This document shows, piece by piece, positions 37,081 through 45,183 of a stretch of DNA of 64,000 bases. A program made the position numbers and the translations under genes. The notes beneath the pieces were generated by a model. The model made no database searches, had not been told where the DNA came from, and saw nothing but the letters and a program-made list of their open reading frames with translations. The number at the start of each line of letters is the position of its first letter. Position 1 is the first letter of the stretch. Location: positions 118,621-182,620 of the forward strand of contig JAJYXB010000019.1 in the NCBI GenBank assembly GCA_021791195.1, in the 5' to 3' direction. Origin of the DNA: Actinomycetes bacterium (GTDB taxonomy: Bacteria > Actinomycetota > Thermoleophilia > BMS3ABIN01).

Positions 37081-38371
37081 AGTGTTTGAAGGCGCGCTGG
37101 CCGGTGTAGAGCATCGTCACCTGCGGGCTGGCCTCGTTGCAGGCCTGGATCGATTCGAAGTCGCGCTCCGAGCCGCCCGGCTGCACGATAGCGCTGATGC
37201 CCTCCTTGATGCCGGCATCCACCCCGTCCCGGAAGGGGAAGAAAGCGTCGGAGACCATCGTGGCGCCGGTGAGACCGCCATGCGCCTCCCGGGTGCGCGC
37301 GTCGATCTCGCGCAGCACCTCGATGTCGCGCTTGCCCTGCCCGGCCTCGAGTTCGAAGGTGGCATAGGGGACGCCGTGCTCGCGCCAGCAGAGCGCATCG
37401 GCATACTTGGTATAGGCCTTGAAAACGGCGATCTCGGCGACGCCGACGCGGTCCTGCTCGCCGGTGCCGATGCCGACCGTCACGCCGTCCTTGACGTAAA
37501 TCACCGAATTTGATGTAATTCCCTGCTCCACGTTCCAGCCGAAGAGCATATCCTCGTACTCGGCTTCGGTCGGCCGCCGCTCGATGGCATATTCCTGCCC
37601 CTGATACTCCGCCCGGGCCGGCAGGAAATCATCCCTGGTCCTGATCCTGTTGACCGGCGACTGCTGCGCGATGATGCCGCCATCGATCAGGCATTTGAAA
37701 TCGACGAAGCGCTTGTCGCGGAAATCCTGGAGCCGGTCAATGGCGGCGATCTGGACGATGCGCAGGCTCTTGCGCCGGGCAAGGATGTCGACCGCGCCTT
37801 CCTCGAAGTCGGGCGCCGCCACCACCTCGAGATAGTTGGCGCTCACCGCTTCGGCGGTCTCGCGGTCCAGCGTCCGGTTGACCACAAGGCAGCCGCCGAA
37901 GGCGGCGATGCGATCGGCCATGTTGGCGCGCTCGTAGGCCTCGGCGACCGACTGCCCGTGGGCGACGCCGCAGGGGTTGTTATGCTTGACGATGATCGCC
38001 GCCGGGCGGGCGGAAAGATACTTGAGCACGTTGAGGGAATTGTCCAGATCGGTGAGGTTGGTCTTGCCGGGGTGCTTGCCCGCCTGGATCATCTCCGCCT
38101 CGGTGATGCTGCTCACCAGCCCGTTGCCGGGCTCGATGTAGCGGCAGCCACCCAGCACCAGGTTGCCGTTGACCAGCTGGTAGAGGACGGCCTGCTGGTC
38201 GGGGTTCTCGCCGTAGCGCAGGCCTTTCTCCACCAGCTCGCCGGTTCCGGCGTCGGCGATCTTCCAGGTGCGCTTGCGGTAGACCAGCGTCTGGCCGCCG
38301 AAGCTTATGGTCATGTCGCCGGGGAAATCATCCTCCATGATGGTTTTGTACATCTGCTTCAGTTCTGACAT
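37079..38371 (-). CDS. Free-standing AICAR transformylase (PurH C-domain type)
   Basis: 430 residues. It formylates AICAR to FAICAR in purine synthesis. The domain hallmarks KHNNPCGVAHG (about residue 130), the SDAFFPFRDG region and the end (IVQPGGSERD) are visible, but the N-terminal IMP cyclohydrolase (MGS-like) domain of bifunctional PurH is absent. A separate cyclohydrolase must exist elsewhere. The start at 38371 has AAGGAG 7 nt upstream; the ATG at 38377 is too close to it. Confidence 0.88.
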   Translation of the reverse strand: MSELKQMYKTIMEDDFPGDMTISFGGQTLVYRKRTWKIADAGTGELVEKGLRYGENPDQQAVLYQLVNGNLVLGGCRYIEPGNGLVSSITEAEMIQAGKHPGKTNLTDLDNSLNVLKYLSARPAAIIVKHNNPCGVAHGQSVAEAYERANMADRIAAFGGCLVVNRTLDRETAEAVSANYLEVVAAPDFEEGAVDILARRKSLRIVQIAAIDRLQDFRDKRFVDFKCLIDGGIIAQQSPVNRIRTRDDFLPARAEYQGQEYAIERRPTEAEYEDMLFGWNVEQGITSNSVIYVKDGVTVGIGTGEQDRVGVAEIAVFKAYTKYADALCWREHGVPYATFELEAGQGKRDIEVLREIDARTREAHGGLTGATMVSDAFFPFRDGVDAGIKEGISAIVQPGGSERDFESIQACNEASPQVTMLYTGQRAFKH

Positions 38372-38531
38372 AAACATTCTCCTTGCTGCCGGAGTGGTAT
38401 TCATCCGGAGCTAATTCTTTCATATTTTGTCGCCTTCCGCGCGGGTGGAAGGAGTTTAGTTTGCGTGCCTAACGTGAAGAAAAGACAGAAGGCGGCCGGA
38501 AGAGGGCCGATCGTCCGACAGGGGGAGTGCG

Positions 38532-38843
38532 ATGCGATTCTATGAAAGCGAGCTGATCACGGGCAAGCCGGTCAGCGCCAGCGGCAGGACGATAATTCCG
38601 CAGGCGAAGCGGACGATCATCCGCATGCCGGGCCGGAACCGGGCGCTGGTGATCGGCAGGCCGGCGGCGGTGCTGGTGGAAGAGCCCGGCCGGGAGGAAT
38701 ACCTCGTCCCGATCCGGGATGAGACCGACCGCGCCCGGCGGACCGTGTTCATCCAGCTGGCGCTGACACTGCTGGCGGGCGGGCTGCTGGGACGGAAGCG
38801 GCGGGTCCGGCGCGACCGGGCGGCGCAGGGCGCGATCCGGTGA
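38532..38843 (+). CDS. Small membrane protein, divergent GerW/YtfJ-like paralogue
   Basis: 103 residues; GGGGGAG precedes the ATG. Its GKPVSASGRTIIPQAKR corresponds to GEPVKAGENVIIPTAQV of the next gene, and both end in a membrane helix with a basic tail (LLGRKRR). It looks like a shortened paralogue that lost the glycine-rich middle. Function unknown. It is the first gene of a two-gene unit. Confidence 0.6.
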   Translation: MRFYESELITGKPVSASGRTIIPQAKRTIIRMPGRNRALVIGRPAAVLVEEPGREEYLVPIRDETDRARRTVFIQLALTLLAGGLLGRKRRVRRDRAAQGAIR

Positions 38844-38876
38844 CAGCAGGGAGGCGCGATCCGGTGACAGCAGGGA
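38829..38876. repeat. 24-bp tandem repeat
   Basis: GCGCGATCCGGTGACAGCAG occurs twice in a row (from about 38829 and 38853). The first copy contains the stop codon of the preceding gene. Confidence 0.7.
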
Positions 38877-38933
38877 ATGCTGGCCGGCACCAGGCCGGGG
38901 ATAACGTAAACAATGTAACAGGAGGGCGGTCCG

Positions 38934-39350
38934 ATGAACGATAAATCAGCTACAGCCACGCTGGACGAGAAACGGATGAAACCGATGCAGATGACCGAGG
39001 AGACGCTCGACAGGTTCATCAAGACGGTCAACGTCAGCGCCGTCTTCGGCGAACCGGTCAAGGCCGGCGAGAACGTGATCATTCCCACGGCGCAGGTGAT
39101 GGGCGGCATGGGTTTCGGCGCCGGCTTCGGCTCTGGGCGGCAGGGGCGCGGCGAAGAGGCCGGCAATACCGGTGAGGGCGGCGGCAGCGGTGGCGGTGGC
39201 CGGTCGATGTCGCGGCCGGTGGCGGCGGTAGTCGCCTCGCCGGAAGGCGTGCGCGTGGAGCCGGTGATCGACAAGACGCGCATCACCCTGACCGGGATGA
39301 TCGCCGGGGCGCTGCTGGGCCTGATGTTCATCCGGCGGCTGCGCGCCTGA
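38934..39350 (+). CDS. GerW/YtfJ family protein
   Basis: 138 residues. VFGEPVKAGENVIIPTAQV (about 35-53), GFGAGFGSG and a C-terminal membrane helix with basic end identify the Spore_YtfJ/GerW family. In Bacillus this family acts in spore germination, but it is widespread in non-spore-formers too, so it does not prove sporulation. GGAGG lies upstream of the ATG. Confidence 0.8.
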   Translation: MNDKSATATLDEKRMKPMQMTEETLDRFIKTVNVSAVFGEPVKAGENVIIPTAQVMGGMGFGAGFGSGRQGRGEEAGNTGEGGGSGGGGRSMSRPVAAVVASPEGVRVEPVIDKTRITLTGMIAGALLGLMFIRRLRA

Positions 39351-39385
39351 GGCCTGCCTGAAGCCGGCAGCCAGTCAGGCTTCGG

Positions 39386-39955
39386 CTAGTTCCTGGTGTA
39401 GACCGTCAGATAAAAATAATCTCCGGCGGGCGCCGTGCGCTGCCTGGCGAAGCCGAACGGCAGCACCAGCGCGTCCAGCTCCTCAGGCGAAAGCCGGATG
39501 TGCTTCGGCGGTCCCGGCGGCCCGTCAGCCTTGACGAACTCGACTATCACCAGGCGGCCGGCAGGCTTCAGTACGCGGGCGATCTCCCGCAGCACTCCTT
39601 CTCCTCCCTGCTCCTGCACCAGGTCGTGCAGCGCCGTGGCGATGAGGCAGACATCGGCGGAGCCGTCCCCCATGGGGATTGTTTTGGTGACATCGGCGAC
39701 CGCGGCGGTGATGTTGGTAAGCCCCGCCTCGGCGACGCGCTGCTTCAGCTGGGCGATTCCCTCCTCCCAGAGGTCGAAGGCATGGATGACGCTCCCGGAA
39801 CCTTCCGAGCCGGCGATGGCCAGGCTGTAATTCCCAGCGCCGCTGGCAAGGTCGAGCAGCACCGTGCCCTGATCCAGCTCCAGGGCGCGGAAAACCGCTT
39901 CCGTGTCAACAAAATCAAAACTGCTTCTTCCGGCCGCGATCGGTTTATCGTGCAT
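39386..39955 (-). CDS. Class I SAM-dependent methyltransferase
   Basis: 189 residues. SAM-binding motif LLDLASGAGNYSLAIA (about 34-49), an acidic motif II region (DLWEEG) and the IARVLKPAGRLVIVEF post-motif are typical of UbiE-like small-molecule methyltransferases. Substrate unknown. It starts 3 nt after the macrodomain gene, so the two form an operon. Confidence 0.85.
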   Translation of the reverse strand: MHDKPIAAGRSSFDFVDTEAVFRALELDQGTVLLDLASGAGNYSLAIAGSEGSGSVIHAFDLWEEGIAQLKQRVAEAGLTNITAAVADVTKTIPMGDGSADVCLIATALHDLVQEQGGEGVLREIARVLKPAGRLVIVEFVKADGPPGPPKHIRLSPEELDALVLPFGFARQRTAPAGDYFYLTVYTRN

Positions 39956-39957
39956 TT

Positions 39958-40503
39958 CTAATTGCCTCCATTCCGGATTTGCTGTTCAAGAACCCCGCGG
40001 TAGACCTCATGGATCTCACCGTTGAAGAGGACGAAGCTGACCCTGCCCAGGGAAGTCTCGCCGCTGAGGTGTTCCATCACCGCGGCGAGCGCGACCGCCG
40101 CTGCCTCTGCCAGCGGATAGCGGTAGGCGCCGGTGCTGATCGACGGAAACGCGATCGACTCCAGGCCCTTCTCCGCGGCAAGCTCCAACGAGCGGCGATA
40201 GGCGCCCGCCAGCAGCTCGGCCTCACCCTGGTCGCCGCCCCGCCAGACGGGACCGACCGCGTGGATGACATACCCCGCCCGCAGACGGCCGGCCGTCGTG
40301 ATGCAGGCCGAGCCGGTCTGGCAGCCGCCCAGTTGCCGGCACTCCCGCATGATCTCGGGGCCGCCGGCGCGGTGGATGGCGCCGTCCACGCCGGCGCCGC
40401 CCCGCAGGCCTGAATTGGCCGCATTGACGATCGCGTCAGCAGTCTGGGCGGTGATGTCGCCCTCGATCAGCTCCAGGATCCTGCCATTGATTTCGTATCG
40501 CAC
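39958..40503 (-). CDS. Macrodomain protein (ADP-ribose/O-acetyl-ADP-ribose binding)
   Basis: 181 residues. DAIVNAANSGLRGGAGVDGAIH is the macrodomain signature (given here in part: NAANSGLRGG near residue 32, with GVDGAIHRAGG after it), with SISTGAYRYP later. Related enzymes remove ADP-ribose esters or deacetylate OAADPR. An interplay with the neighbouring methyltransferase is not evident. Confidence 0.9.
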   Translation of the reverse strand: MRYEINGRILELIEGDITAQTADAIVNAANSGLRGGAGVDGAIHRAGGPEIMRECRQLGGCQTGSACITTAGRLRAGYVIHAVGPVWRGGDQGEAELLAGAYRRSLELAAEKGLESIAFPSISTGAYRYPLAEAAAVALAAVMEHLSGETSLGRVSFVLFNGEIHEVYRGVLEQQIRNGGN

Positions 40504-40627
40504 CGGCTTGCTTCCTCACCGTCGATTCTTCAGGCCGCGAACTCATGCCGCCGGCCCGGGTTGTGGCATTCGCCTCACAACTCCCTCGCAAAGCCCGCGC
40601 CTCCATATTAATATGGGGCCTGCGATC

Positions 40628-41614
40628 ATGAAAGCGCTCGTATTCGAAAACGGCCGGCTGCGGCTGGCGGAAGACTACCCTGTGCCGGTGCCCGCCGCGG
40701 GCGAGGCGCTGGTGCGCGTCCGGCTCGCGGGCATCTGTGCCACGGATCTGGAGATCATCAAAGGATATATGGGCTTCGAAGGCATCCCCGGGCACGAATT
40801 CGCCGGCGTCGTGGAGCAGGCCTCCGACCCGGCACTCTCCGGACGGCGCGTCGCCGGCGAGATCAACGCCGCCTGCGGCAGCTGCGAACTGTGTGCCGCC
40901 GGCCTCCCGCGCCACTGCTCCGCGCGCACGGTGCTGGGCATCGCCGGGCGCAGCGGCGCCTTTGCCGAGTACCTGACGCTGCCGGAGCAGAACCTGCACC
41001 CGCTTCCCGGGACCATCTCCGACGAGGAGGCCGTCTTCATCGAGCCGCTGGCAGCCGCATTCGAGATCGTCGAGCAGGTCAACATCGGCGCCGGCAGCGC
41101 CGTGTGCGTTATCGGCGACGGCCGCCTCGGCCTGCTGGCGGCGCAGGTACTGGCCGCGCGTACGCGGGATTTGCTGGTCCTCGGCCACCATCCGGAAAAT
41201 CTGGCGCTGCTAAAGCGGCGCGGCATTCATACGGCGCTGGCTCCCGCGGCCGGGACCACCGCTGCCGCCGAAACCATCGCGGCCGCCGGCAGGTTTGACA
41301 TCGTCGTCGAATGCAGCGGCTCCGCTCCGGGTCTGGAGCTGGCGATGGATCTGGTCAGGCCGCGAGGCACTGTGGTGCTGAAATCCACCATCGCCGGCGC
41401 CCGCGGGCTGGACCTCAACCGGCTGGTCATCGATGAGATCACCCTGACCGGCTCGCGCTGCGGTCCGTTCGAACCGGCGATCGAGGCGCTGGCATCCGGG
41501 CAGGTGGATGTCAGCGGCATGATCGGCGCCAGTTTCAGGCTGGAGCAGGGCCTGGAAGCACTCGAACGCGCCGGCCAGCCAGGCGCGCTGAAAGTCCTGC
41601 TTAAGATCGGCTAG
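40628..41614 (+). CDS. Zinc-containing alcohol dehydrogenase family protein
   Basis: 328 residues. Medium-chain dehydrogenase with catalytic-zinc ligands in GICATDLEI and PGHEFAG, a partly changed structural-zinc loop (CGSCELCAAGLPRHC, four cysteines present) and a Rossmann fold (VCVIGDGRLGLLAAQ). Substrate unknown, probably a polyol or alcohol. The ATG at 40628 has no ribosome site; a TATTAATAT box lies about 15 nt upstream, so the mRNA may be almost leaderless. Confidence 0.88.
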   Translation: MKALVFENGRLRLAEDYPVPVPAAGEALVRVRLAGICATDLEIIKGYMGFEGIPGHEFAGVVEQASDPALSGRRVAGEINAACGSCELCAAGLPRHCSARTVLGIAGRSGAFAEYLTLPEQNLHPLPGTISDEEAVFIEPLAAAFEIVEQVNIGAGSAVCVIGDGRLGLLAAQVLAARTRDLLVLGHHPENLALLKRRGIHTALAPAAGTTAAAETIAAAGRFDIVVECSGSAPGLELAMDLVRPRGTVVLKSTIAGARGLDLNRLVIDEITLTGSRCGPFEPAIEALASGQVDVSGMIGASFRLEQGLEALERAGQPGALKVLLKIG

Positions 41615-41641
41615 CGCCGCGGGCCGGCCGGCGCCTCGCGC

Positions 41642-42028
41642 CTACTGGTCCAGCGGCAGGTTCGCCATCTGCCAGCCCATCACGCCGCCGGCGAGATTGT
41701 AGATATTCTCAAACCCCTGCTCGTGGAGAAACCTGCAGACCATCTCCGAGCGGCTGCCCGTGCGGCAGCTGAGGATGATCGGCCGCTCGCCGTGCTGCTT
41801 CAGGGTGTCGACATGGTGGGCGATCTGCCCCAGCGGGATCAGCTGCGCCTCGGGGATGCGACCCGCCGCGAACTCGTGCGGCTCGCGCACATCGACCACG
41901 AGCGCGTTCCCGTCGCGGATAAGCTCATGCGCCTGCATCGAATCTATCTGCCGGCAGCTGGCCGGCGCGGAGCCGAACCCTCCCTGCTGCCAGCCGTAAC
42001 CCTGATTGAAAAAACCGCCAAACCTCAT
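41642..42028 (-). CDS. Single-domain rhodanese
   Basis: 128 residues. After a glycine/glutamine-rich start (about 1-25) comes a rhodanese domain with VVDVREPHEFAAGRIP and the active-site cysteine in LSCRTGSRS. It transfers sulfane sulfur; the acceptor is unknown. Convergent with the alcohol dehydrogenase gene. Confidence 0.9.
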   Translation of the reverse strand: MRFGGFFNQGYGWQQGGFGSAPASCRQIDSMQAHELIRDGNALVVDVREPHEFAAGRIPEAQLIPLGQIAHHVDTLKQHGERPIILSCRTGSRSEMVCRFLHEQGFENIYNLAGGVMGWQMANLPLDQ

Positions 42029-42207
42029 GCGTACCTCTCCTTCTTCCTTGCTTGTTCCAGGTCAGAATACCGCCGCGGTGCGTTCGTCTGCGAGGAGTCG
42101 TGCAAAAACGCGCAGTATGAAAGCTTTCGACTCTGAAAAAGGAAAAAGGATTCGGCCCGTTATCAGGCGGCCGGCCGGATTATGACTTTCATCCGCCGCG
42201 GGGCGGA

Positions 42208-42489
42208 CTATTCCGTGCGGCTGGTGATCTCGATCAGGTGGTAGCCGAACTGGGTTTTCACCGGACCGTGGACGGTGTTCAGCTCGCCGGTGAAGACCAC
42301 TTCGTCGAACTCGCGCACCATCTGTCCGCGGCCGAACTCGCCCAGCTCGCCGCCCTGTTTGCCTGACGGGCAGCTGGAATGCTGCCGCGCCATCTCGGCA
42401 AAGTCGGCGCCCGCCGCGATCTCCTGCTTGAGCTGCTCACATTCTGTCTCGCTGTCAACGAGTATATGCCTTGCGCTTGCTGTTGCCAT
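42208..42489 (-). CDS. Parvulin-type peptidyl-prolyl isomerase
   Basis: 93 residues, a single cytoplasmic PpiC/parvulin domain: ARHILVDSETECEQL at the start and VKTQFGYHLIEI at the end, with the active-site FDEVVFTGEL region. It assists protein folding. It lies 84 bp downstream of the glutamate synthase operon and could be read from it. Confidence 0.9.
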   Translation of the reverse strand: MATASARHILVDSETECEQLKQEIAAGADFAEMARQHSSCPSGKQGGELGEFGRGQMVREFDEVVFTGELNTVHGPVKTQFGYHLIEITSRTE

Positions 42490-42573
42490 GGATTGCCTCC
42501 GTATGGTTTATTTTTCCTGAGAGAAGGGTGGCCAGCGGGCCGCCCGGGCGAATCCTGATGGAATCGCTATCTG

Positions 42574-45081
42574 TCAAACGTTCTCCACCATCTCCCACAC
42601 GCCGCAGGGGCAGGTGCCGGCACAGAAGCCGCAGCCGATGCATTTCTCCGCGTCGACCACATACTCCCATTCGCCGTCGCGCTCGATGCGGCTGATGGCG
42701 CCGTAGTAGCAGACCGCCTGGCACATGCCGCAGTCACGGCACAGCCCGCAGGACATGCAGGTCTGCGCCTCCCGTTCCGGGACGCCCACAGCTTCCGCTT
42801 CACGCTCGGCGGCCTCACCGGTCCCAGCTGCTGCCCCGCCCGCGGCGCCGCCTTCCGGCGCCACGCCCCCGCCGGGCAGATCGCCAGGCTCCAGATCGGT
42901 CGAGCCTTCCACCCGGATGCCCGGTTCGGGCACATCCGTCGCCCGCATGTCGGCCGCCATCGCGCCGGTGGGAACGATATCCCGCGCACCGCCCTCATAA
43001 TAAACCGTGCGGATGCGCTCGTAGGGGATGACCTGTTTCATTTCGGGAACGATATCAACTTCCATCATCAGGTTGTGCACCGCCTCGGCGGTGATGCGCC
43101 CCTGGCCGATGGCGTTGGTGATCAGGCCCGGCCGCGTGGTATCGCCCACGGCGAAGATCTTCGGATCGGAGGTCTGGCCGGTATCGTTGACTACCAGGTA
43201 GCCGCGCTCGATATCCATGCCGGCGGGCAGGAAGTCGAGCACCGGGATCTCGCCGATGGAGATGATCACCTTGTCGGCGGCCATGCTGCTGCCGTCCTGG
43301 AAGTAAATCTTCTTCTTTTTGGCATCATAGCGTTCGGTGATCTTCGGCCAGGCGACCGTGGTGCCGCGCGATTCGGCCAGCTCCCGCTCCTTGCCAAAGC
43401 TGGCGGGCGGCTGGATGTCCACGGCCGTGACCCTGGCGGCGCCCAGGTTCCACGCCTGGCAGGCGATGTCCATGCCGACATTGCCGGCGCCGATGACGAC
43501 AACCTGCTGGCCCGCGAGGTCCCCCGCCTCGCCGAAGTTGACCGCCTTGAGAAACTCGATGCCGGGCGTGACGTCCTCCCAGCCGGGGAACTTGATCAGC
43601 CGCGCCTCGTGCGCGCCGCTGGCGACGACGACGATGTCGTGCTCCTGGTAAATCCGGCCGAAAAGCTTGCGGTTGACCCTGGTGTTCAGATGGACGGCGA
43701 CGCCGATCTCGGCAAAGCGCGACAGTTCCTTCTCCAGAACCTCCTGCGGCAGCCGCTCACGCGGGATGGCCAGCTCCATCTTGCCGCCCAGCTTGCCGGC
43801 GGCTTCGTACAGATCGATCTGGTGACCGCGCAGGCCCAGCTGCCAGGCGACGGAGAGGCCGCCGGGGCCGCCGCCGATGACCGCCACCTTCTTGCCGGTC
43901 GAACGCGCCTTTTTCGGCGCCGGCACTTCGAGGCTGAGCGAGCCCATCTTCCTGATGTCATGCGGCTTGTCAACAAAGAGTCCGCGGGTGCAGGCGTCCA
44001 TGCAAAGATTGGGGCACACCTGGCCGCAGACGCTCGCCGGGAAGGGGCTGTACTCCAGCACCAGCGCCAGCGCTTCCTCCAGCCGCCCCTGACGGATGAG
44101 CGAAGCGCGCTTGTGCGACGGGATGCGCGACGGGCAGGCATAAGCGCACGGCGGCAGATATTTCTCGTTGTACCAGACCGGCCGGAAGCGCCGTTCCTCA
44201 CCGGTGGTGATATACGGCAGGATCGTGCGCGGATGCGTGATGTATTCGCCGAAGATGCCTCCCTGGCCGACTGCCGGCTCCCAGATTTCTTTGCGGAACT
44301 CGGCCGCCGACATGCGGAAACCGCGCCGCGCGGCCTTCTCCTCCGGCGTCAGCGCGATCAGCTGGCGCCACTGGCTCCGGTCGGCGGTAAGCTCCCTGAG
44401 GTGATCCATGCGGTCGATGGCTTTGAGATAAGGTTTGATATTGGTAGTGAGCCATTTCCAGTCGGCGTCGGCGAGCTCGATCAGCTTGACGTCGCCCTCG
44501 CTGTAGCCCTGGATGGGACCGCGGAAATATATCGTGCCGCCGACCATGCCGACGCAGGGACGGTAGCCGAGGATGTTATCCGGATTGCGCGGCTCCACGC
44601 CGCAGACCACGGCGATGCCGCCGGCCTTGAATTCGGCGAAGGAGTCGCCCACGTCGCGGAAATACCATGACTGCAGCGGCTCGAAGCGCGGATTGAACTT
44701 CGTCATCGTCTCACAGCGGGCGCCGCCGCCGCCCTGCACGTAGAGGATCCCCTGGGCGCCGGCGTTGTGGGCGCCGTTGGTGACGTCCCCGAGCACGGTG
44801 ATCCTGGCGCCGCAGTTGATCCAGCCGGCGTCGTCCGAGGCGCTGCCCTTGACCACGATCTCGGTGCCGGCCATGCCCATGCTGCCCAGCCGCTGGCCGA
44901 CAGGACCGTCGACGGTGATCTTCACCTTTTTGCCCTGCGGCCAGATGCGCCCGCCGATGCCATGCTGGCCGTCGGCATGGACCGTGACCTGGCGCTCGCC
45001 CTGCCTGACGGCAGCCTGGATCTGTTCCTCCAGCTGCCGGGAAGAGACGCGCTCGCCTTTGATTTTTCCGTTAATAATCAT
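42574..45081 (-). CDS. gltD: Glutamate synthase: GXGXG domain fused to GltD-like oxidoreductase and ferredoxin
   Basis: 835 residues. N-terminal GXGXG beta-helix (about 15-245), which in classical GltB is the C-terminal domain; then a cysteine-rich Fe-S segment (CAYACPSRIP, SVCGQVCPNLC), FAD and NADPH Rossmann motifs (VIGGGPGGLSVA, VIGAGNVGMDIA) and a C-terminal pair of 4Fe-4S motifs (CMSCGLCRDCGMC, CIGCGFCAGTC). It would feed electrons to the FMN subunit of glutamate synthase. The ATG at 45081 is taken; a GTG at 45099 lies inside the upstream repeat. A low-complexity A/G/E linker precedes the ferredoxin. Confidence 0.9.
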   Translation of the reverse strand: MIINGKIKGERVSSRQLEEQIQAAVRQGERQVTVHADGQHGIGGRIWPQGKKVKITVDGPVGQRLGSMGMAGTEIVVKGSASDDAGWINCGARITVLGDVTNGAHNAGAQGILYVQGGGGARCETMTKFNPRFEPLQSWYFRDVGDSFAEFKAGGIAVVCGVEPRNPDNILGYRPCVGMVGGTIYFRGPIQGYSEGDVKLIELADADWKWLTTNIKPYLKAIDRMDHLRELTADRSQWRQLIALTPEEKAARRGFRMSAAEFRKEIWEPAVGQGGIFGEYITHPRTILPYITTGEERRFRPVWYNEKYLPPCAYACPSRIPSHKRASLIRQGRLEEALALVLEYSPFPASVCGQVCPNLCMDACTRGLFVDKPHDIRKMGSLSLEVPAPKKARSTGKKVAVIGGGPGGLSVAWQLGLRGHQIDLYEAAGKLGGKMELAIPRERLPQEVLEKELSRFAEIGVAVHLNTRVNRKLFGRIYQEHDIVVVASGAHEARLIKFPGWEDVTPGIEFLKAVNFGEAGDLAGQQVVVIGAGNVGMDIACQAWNLGAARVTAVDIQPPASFGKERELAESRGTTVAWPKITERYDAKKKKIYFQDGSSMAADKVIISIGEIPVLDFLPAGMDIERGYLVVNDTGQTSDPKIFAVGDTTRPGLITNAIGQGRITAEAVHNLMMEVDIVPEMKQVIPYERIRTVYYEGGARDIVPTGAMAADMRATDVPEPGIRVEGSTDLEPGDLPGGGVAPEGGAAGGAAAGTGEAAEREAEAVGVPEREAQTCMSCGLCRDCGMCQAVCYYGAISRIERDGEWEYVVDAEKCIGCGFCAGTCPCGVWEMVENV

Positions 45082-45087
45082 ATTTTT

Positions 45088-45180
45088 AACCGGGGACACC
45101 TTGCTTTTTAACCCGGGACACCTTGCTTTTTAATCTTTTTAATCCAGCCGGGACTTAAAAAATGTAAGGTGTCTCCGGTT
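45088..45180. repeat. REP-like family 2 element
   Basis: Two tandem copies of AACCGGGGACACCTTGCTTT (45088 and, slightly altered, 45110) face one inverted copy (45155-45180) ending AGGTGTCTCCGGTT. It lies between two glutamate synthase genes and reaches the start of the downstream one. Confidence 0.7.
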
Positions 45181-45183
45181 TTT

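Noticed and set aside
43075..44670. 531-codon plus-strand ORF opposite the GXGXG-GltD gene
   Set aside because: Antisense shadow; the minus-strand frame has clear flavoprotein motifs.
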